Shown: positions 55,130 to 60,188 of the stretch, in pieces
Position numbering within the stretch: the stretch's first letter is position 1
Layout: each line of letters begins with the position of its first letter
DNA from: Nemertoderma westbladi
Lineage: Eukaryota; Xenacoelomorpha; Nemertodermatida; Nemertodermatidae
Assembly: GCA_032718475.1 (NCBI GenBank)
Contig: JAUCBJ010009052.1
Span: forward strand, 1-60,188
Length of the DNA stretch: 60,188 nucleotides
Reading direction: 5' to 3'
Notes under the pieces: model-generated
Told to the model about the DNA's origin: nothing
What the model saw: only the letters and a program-made list of their open reading frames with translations
Database searches by the model: none
Made by a program: the position numbers and the translations under genes

Positions 55130-55890
55130 ATAGTGATGGTAACACCCCCTACTGGAACAAGAAGTAGAGGAAATCCAGCAAGTACCTTACTGATCTAGAC
55201 TTTGCTGATGACTTAGGGGTACTGTCAGAATCACTAGAGGTAGCCCAAAGGATCCTCTGCTCTTTGGAGCAGGTTGCTTCTAGTCTTTTCTTTTTGTGAA
55301 CTCCAAGAAGACCAAAATCACGACAGTCAACCTAGACAGCCCTCATGAAATGTCTGATAGTAAGGGAACTACCTAAGCCTCTAAGGATGGCTTTCTTGAG
55401 TAGGTTGATGACTTCTGCTACTTGGGATCATGGATCAGAAAGTCAGTAGGGGCCTTCGGATACATAAGGGGAAGGCATGGGCTGCGTTACATTGTCTATC
55501 CAGGATTTGGAATTCCCATAGAATAAAACGGAACCTTAAGGTTCGTTTATTTATGGCAGCAGTAGTACCAGTACTCTTATATGGGAGTCCATGCTGGGCT
55601 CTAACTGCAGAGGATACCAGGATACCAGGATACCATCTCTAGATGACACTTTCACAAGAATACTGCGCCTTGTTTATTGTGTACAATGAATCACATCTCC
55701 ATCAGACTCTATACAACATTGGAGGAGTTCCATTAATCTCCCTAGCTTGACACTTGAACGGAACCGCCTCCGCTTTATAGGACATTGCTTTCGCCGTGAG
55801 AACCAGCCAGTGCATAATCTTGTGCATTGGCGGCCTCATGGAGTGAAAACGGATGGTGGACAGTCCATGACTTTCTTGACACGCATCTTA
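55130..55890 (+). mobile_element. RTE-like copy F, C-terminal region, defective
   Basis: Begins within the segment coding LDFADDLGVLSES (about 55195-55235) and continues with FCYLGSWI, HKGKAWAALHCLSRIWNSHR, LFMAAVVPVLLYGSPCWALT, NRLRFIGHCFRRENQPVHNL and QSMTFLTRIL. A triplicated GATACCAG lies at about 55614-55637. It ends abruptly at CATCTTAA where the R3 repeat begins. With copy H it could be one element with an internal deletion and a SINE insertion. Confidence 0.86.
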
Positions 55891-56525
55891 AGGGGGGGGG
55901 GGGAGGGGGGGGGGGGGGGGGGGGGTACACCATTTTTGGACAACTCTTCGATTTATCACTCTCAGCGTCTCAAAATTGTTTGGTTTTGGCTGAAATTTGG
56001 CATATAAGTGCCTAAGATGCTATTCTACATGAATGACAGGTTAGAAAATTTTTTTTTTCGCTATTTAATATTAGTTAACAATAAAACAAACTTGGTTGTG
56101 CTTAAAACCGTAAGGCTTTTACAGTTTTGAACCTAATCACATGAAAGTTTTTTTATATGATAGACCAAAGATGGGGCAACATAACTATCAGGCGAAATTT
56201 TGTGGAAATAATTCTGCACCGCTAGGTGGCGCTGCAAATTTATGTAAAATTTTAGGTTTGTTATAAATAGTATTAAATTTTAGTAACAAAAAATTTCGAA
56301 AAGTTGTCTGATACTTTTATGCAGGGTGGCTATCTAGACACCCACAGAAAGTTTCAGACTAATTACTCAAAAATTGTATAAGTAGTAGGGTTTTGAAGTT
56401 GACAATGTCATAAAAAATATATTTGGAGATAATCGACCTTTCATTATACATAGTAATAGTAATTTCAATAGGATTCCCTAAATGGAAATTGTTATACATA
56501 ATATTAACACCTAAGAGCATGATTT
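55888..56525 (-). repeat. Dispersed repeat R3, copy 2
   Basis: Inserted in copy F at TTAA (55888-55891), then a G-run with one A (55892-55925), then TACACCATTTTTGG. The body to about 56500 is the reverse complement of copy 1 at 37238-37745 (GATTCCCTAAATGG, GTGGCTATCTAGACACCCAC, GATAATCGACCTTTCATTAT). The right end is not clear; similarity fades after about 56525. Confidence 0.8.
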
Positions 56526-58214
56526 TTTATAATTACTTTTTAATAATTAGGTAATGGTATATTAATTGAGCAAAAATGATTAATTATACGTAAATAATTA
56601 TGCTTTAGAAAATACTTTGTTATATAACATAGCACTGTAATTCCAATGAATATGTTCTTGACTATTTCTTCCTTGGTTTATTAATTTTGGGCAGATAAAG
56701 CTGCAATCGTAGAGCTCCTGCCTGACTTCCATCTAGGGAACTTTTATGGATCAATATTTACAGGAACTTTACGGACTAGGTAGGAAGGAGTATGCTTTTA
56801 TTGTATTATTACTCATTTATTCCTAGAATTTAATCAAACTCCAGGCAGGTTCATGTAATAATCTTCAAGCAACACCTTCGTTAATGGAATAAAAATATAA
56901 CAATTGAACGCTCTGTTGCTGATTCAGCTTAATTTACCCTTACGGCCTACACAATACATATTATTATTTAAGAAACAATTATACTATATTAAAAATTTTA
57001 TGTAATTTATTAATGCATGTGAATATTATTAACTATAATACTGGTTCCACCTGCGTAGCCTAGCTTACCTGTCTGGCAAGGAGGAAGTTGTTGGGCCGGT
57101 CAGAAACGCCTTTCTGGTTTAATAATGTAGTAAGTATAGTACGTGGAGTTTCTTTATACTACTGCAGTAGAAGATGGAATTATTTGATCGGTTTGTTTGC
57201 TCCATAATAGGTGAAAATGTATTACCATGATAGCAAACAAATCCACTATTGTTAGCCCAGACACCTCTTGACCTGCTCCACCCGCATACCCAAAACATCC
57301 TACCCTTCTCTATCCTGTAATCTCTCTGTATTAATGTTATTCATTTATCTTTATATATTTTCTATATATAGGCGGCCTATATTATTATTTTTTCAATTGA
57401 CATCAATTAGAAGTTGTAGTTAGAATTCTTTCCAAGCAAGTCCATCACTTTCTACAAATGGACTGACCACCAGTACCCATAAAGTACCCACAAAAATGGG
57501 ATTTAAAGTCCGGAGACCCCCCACCTATGGTAGATATGGGTTTCTCTTCTCTGTCTCGGACTGCTTCTCTGCTATACAAAGTGAACATGATCGTAAATCT
57601 AAGAGTACAACGATAGGTAATCTTGTAGATGGTATTAATAATATGTTCGATGTTCTCATGCCCTGAACAGTGAACAGTATCTGTATGGGCTACTAGATTA
57701 ACATTGACAGAATATTTGTTACCGCTATGCTTAACAGAAGTGCTCAAATGTGAAAAGGTCCTTGGTAAAAGGAGGGTCTATGGACATATAAATAAATTGT
57801 GAACACTATTAGTCATCATTATTGAATATGGACATTTTTCCCTCAAGAGAACGTTTCACATCATATTTTGGTTGACACTAGACACTTGGACATGGATCAG
57901 AGACGGATTTATTTGTTAATCTCCGTTAACTACCCCGACTTTATGACAACTTACTACTAATAAGTTCAAAACCTCTGATTCTTCCCTCAAGGTATGAATA
58001 GTTTGAATGGTTAAGTTTTTCATTTATTTGCTGTCCTTCAGAGCTGACTCAATTGTGGGTTGTCTTAGATATCTCTGAATCTGAAGATTTGCAGCCTCTT
58101 ACTTTAGTTTTAGCTTTTAATCTGATTTACAATGGGTAACAGTTTCAAGTGATTGGATTCAATTTGGAAACAGCCAAAAGAATTAAGCTATTTATGAAAA
58201 GAATAACATAATTT
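56526..58214. other. Non-genic stretch
   Basis: No gene or known repeat recognised in about 1.7 kb. The 100-aa minus ORF at 57445-57747 lacks any domain I recognise, has no homolog elsewhere in the window and is likely chance. Confidence 0.5.
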
Positions 58215-58480
58215 ATTTAAAAAAAGTAAAAGTAAATTTTCTTCGGCCGATAGGCCAGGGTTTACGCACAAAGTCTGACGACTTATTTCCAGTGGGGTCC
58301 CCCCAGAACTTTACTCCCCAGAGGAAACTCCAGTACTCATTTAGCTACCACTGGCGCCCTGGCTGGTCCCTTTAAAGCATTCGTGCCGATACGAAAACTG
58401 CCCTGGCCCATGTGAGGATCGAACCCATGACCTACGGGAGATGTGAATTCAATGCAACCACTACACCAAGGTGGAACCTT
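58215..58480 (-). mobile_element. SINE A, full-length copy, tRNA-derived
   Basis: On minus: A box CTTGGTGTAGTGGTTGC at about 58470, B box GGGTTCGATCCTCAC at about 58420, body GGGACCAGCCAGGGCGCC, GTGGTAGCTAAATGAGTACT, GGAGTTTCCTCTGGGGAGTA, AAGTCGTCAGACTTTGTGCG and tail GGCCGAAGAAAATTTACTTT with T/A-rich end. The truncated copy at 41831-41998 shares the body and tail. A GGAACCTTGAC pair (about 58473 and 58490) flanks the 5' end. Confidence 0.88.
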
Positions 58481-58879
58481 GACTTTTTTTGGAACCTTGA
58501 CGTTTATTAGTTTTCTTCACCAAAGTGATATTGATAATAATATGGGGTGAACCCATCAACAGCCAGGGAGAAACTGCGATCCACCGTTTCTACTCTTTGT
58601 GAATATTATTTGGTAAGTTATTTAGAAATTGTGTTCAATAAGGAATTTTTATATATAGCCGTGAAAATCCGATCACTGTTGGAGAAATTTTGGACATTAT
58701 TGCCAAAACGGTTGACCTAAATAAATACAGGGTAAATGAGTAAAAAATAAAGTAAAAAAATTAAATTAAATTAAATTAAAAATAATTAATAAAGTATAAG
58801 TATAAATAAATAACTAATCATTATAACAAACTGTACTACTAAATAATAATTTCAATACGCCACTATAATACTCATTTTT
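58481..58879. other. Spacer downstream of the LTR element
   Basis: AT-rich with AAATTAAATTAAATTAAA simple sequence near 58760. No gene. Confidence 0.5.
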
Positions 58880-59224
58880 TGTATAATTAGCATATATATC
58901 TAGTAGCGGAAATTTCAAATTTTTATTCAGAATAATAATATTATACAGGGTTTTACGTAGTTTAGTTTGATGCATCCCGTTCGACCTGTAGTCTAGAAAT
59001 CTAGAACTGGTTTGTATAATAATGGTCCAATGTAATAAGTGATAGTTTGATTGACAGTCAAAATGTATTTAGGAATATTGCTGTATTCTACAGTCAGGGC
59101 CTGGCAGCTCTGCAGTCTGTTACTGCTATACTGTACTTCTGGCTCGATGGTCTTATACTGCTTCGGTACCGGTCTATCTAGTCAAACTACTACTCTAATC
59201 TAATACCTTTAACACATTACTACA
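58880..59224 (-). mobile_element. Putative 3' LTR of a Ty3/gypsy-like retrotransposon
   Basis: On minus the segment starts TGTAGTAATGTGTTAAAGG and ends CTAATTATACA, giving TGTA...TACA ends and a length of about 345 bp. AATAAA is present (minus, near 58926-58931), as expected of an LTR polyadenylation signal. It lies directly downstream of a purine tract and the pol end. The paired 5' LTR is outside the window, so the boundaries are inferred. Confidence 0.5.
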
Positions 59225-59238
59225 TATATCTCCTTTCC
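59225..59238 (-). promoter_or_regulatory. Polypurine tract
   Basis: GGAAAGGAGATATA on minus immediately precedes the TGTA LTR start; this is the expected place for plus-strand DNA priming in an LTR element. Confidence 0.5.
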
Positions 59239-59319
59239 AAAGAAACAAAAAAAATAACAAAAAAAATGTTCCTCTAGTTTGTTTCAGTTTACTGCTACAT
59301 ATGAATTCGTTGTATGTAT

Positions 59320-60188
59320 CTAGTAATAGTCTGGTGCCCGTATGGATTGTCGGTTTCTGAGACTATACGGACTGCCTATTGGCCCCACAGGGGGTGGATC
59401 ACCTGTAAGGCAAGGGGGTTCAGCGGTGTTATATTCGCAAAAATCATCCATATCATCATTGCCCTCGGAACTGTGCTCAAAGCGAGCATAACGAGGCGAC
59501 ACATTAGAGAGGGTTTGGGAATCGATTGGTTTGACATGTTGCATGTTCCTGGTTAAAATGCGACCATCAGTGATATATTCAGTGGTGACCTGAGAACCCT
59601 TCGTTTGAACAATACGATACGGTGTCGGATCATAAACAAGGAGTGAATTTGTCTTTCATTGGCTGCTTAATTAGGACAAGGTCGTCCTTGGAAAATGCCA
59701 ATGGGCAAATGGTATGATGAAGCTCAGCATTACACTTCATTGTTGCTCTAGAAGTAGCATCCTTACCATGCACGGCATCATAATGACGATGTCTGTCTGG
59801 AGCCTGTCTGGTAGGATTTTACCAGATCATTCGGGGCCCAACCAGTGGAGGTGTGGGGGGTATTCCTATAAACATCCAGGAATATATATGAGTCGTTCTT
59901 CCAATCCGAGCCTGTCAAGCATGCTGTTTGAACCGCCTTCTTAAAAGTGCGGTTAAACCTTTCGACTTCGGCGTTAGCTTCAGGGTGCCTGGGTATGATT
60001 TTCCGGTATGTAAATCCTTGATTTTTTTCAAACTCTGTGAAATTCTCAGAATTAAATGGTGGTCCGTTATCCGTCTTGACCACGGAAGGATGCTCATGTT
60101 GAGCTAACATCTTGCGAAGCTTGTCAGTCATTGGTTTATATTCAGTGGATGTGGTAAATTACAGTTCAGGATATCTAGAAATCTTATC
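59320..60188 (-). pseudogene. Ty3/gypsy-like integrase and pol C-terminus, partial
   Basis: The minus frame enters from the right edge. The DKISRYPEL segment carries the first catalytic Asp and is followed by an in-frame TAA near 60159-60161. Then VVKTDNGPPFNSENF (second Asp) and HPEANAEVERFNRTFKKA (catalytic Glu, with NAEVER for the common NGEVER) complete a DDE set. After frame breaks near 59780, the downstream domain (FSKDDLVLIKQ) and the last piece NMQHVKPIDS to YSLRNRQSIRAPDYY plus stop (59320) are seen, a normal end for these polyproteins. Nonsense and frameshifts make this copy inactive. Confidence 0.85.

Noticed and set aside
57445-57747. 100-aa minus-strand ORF as a gene
   Set aside because: No domain, signal peptide or homologous copy recognised; likely chance.

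Overview
The window is metazoan nuclear DNA, most probably from a marine invertebrate. It holds one intact single-exon G-protein-coupled receptor with animal aminergic residues. The rest is non-LTR retrotransposons, an LTR retrotransposon, tRNA-derived SINEs, tandem arrays and long poly-G/poly-C runs. There is no operon structure, no CRISPR array and no bacterial gene. I cannot name the species; a deuterostome is my inference only.

Layout. 1-1.5 kb: minus-strand reverse transcriptase (RT) frame, open and running off the left edge. 1.7-4.1 kb: 47-bp, 14-bp and 25-bp tandem arrays, then a tRNA-like SINE head. 5-9.1 kb: four fragments of one RTE-like retrotransposon in both orientations, plus a dispersed repeat (R2). 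9.6-13.3 kb: 30-bp minisatellite, about 122 copies. 14.8-16 kb: 33-bp minisatellite, about 34 copies. 17.2-17.7 kb: C/A low complexity. 18.3-31.7 kb: a very homogeneous 50-bp satellite of about 266 copies ending at a 100-N assembly gap. 32.35-33.55 kb: the GPCR gene on the minus strand. 34.6-42.9 kb: second R2 copy, RT relics, a dispersed repeat beside a TTAA-flanked G-run (R3), a near-complete L2/CR1-like element and a SINE. 43.1-46.2 kb: minus-strand non-LTR element split just before its YADD motif by a foldback insertion with 148-bp arms. 46.5-52.6 kb: plus-strand ORF1-EN-RT element interrupted by a 3.7-kb minus-strand RTE-like copy. 52.7-56.5 kb: more RTE-like fragments, another SINE and the second R3 copy in opposite orientation. 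58.2-60.2 kb: SINE, then a 3' LTR, polypurine tract and pol C-terminus of a Ty3/gypsy-like element running off the right edge.

The receptor is the only sequence here that looks like a host protein gene under constraint. The long ORFs in the 30-bp and 33-bp arrays exist because those periods are multiples of three. The recurring theme is local tandem duplication, seen in satellites, inside retrotransposon coding sequence (a 57-bp, 19-codon unit repeated five times) and in a 3' UTR.
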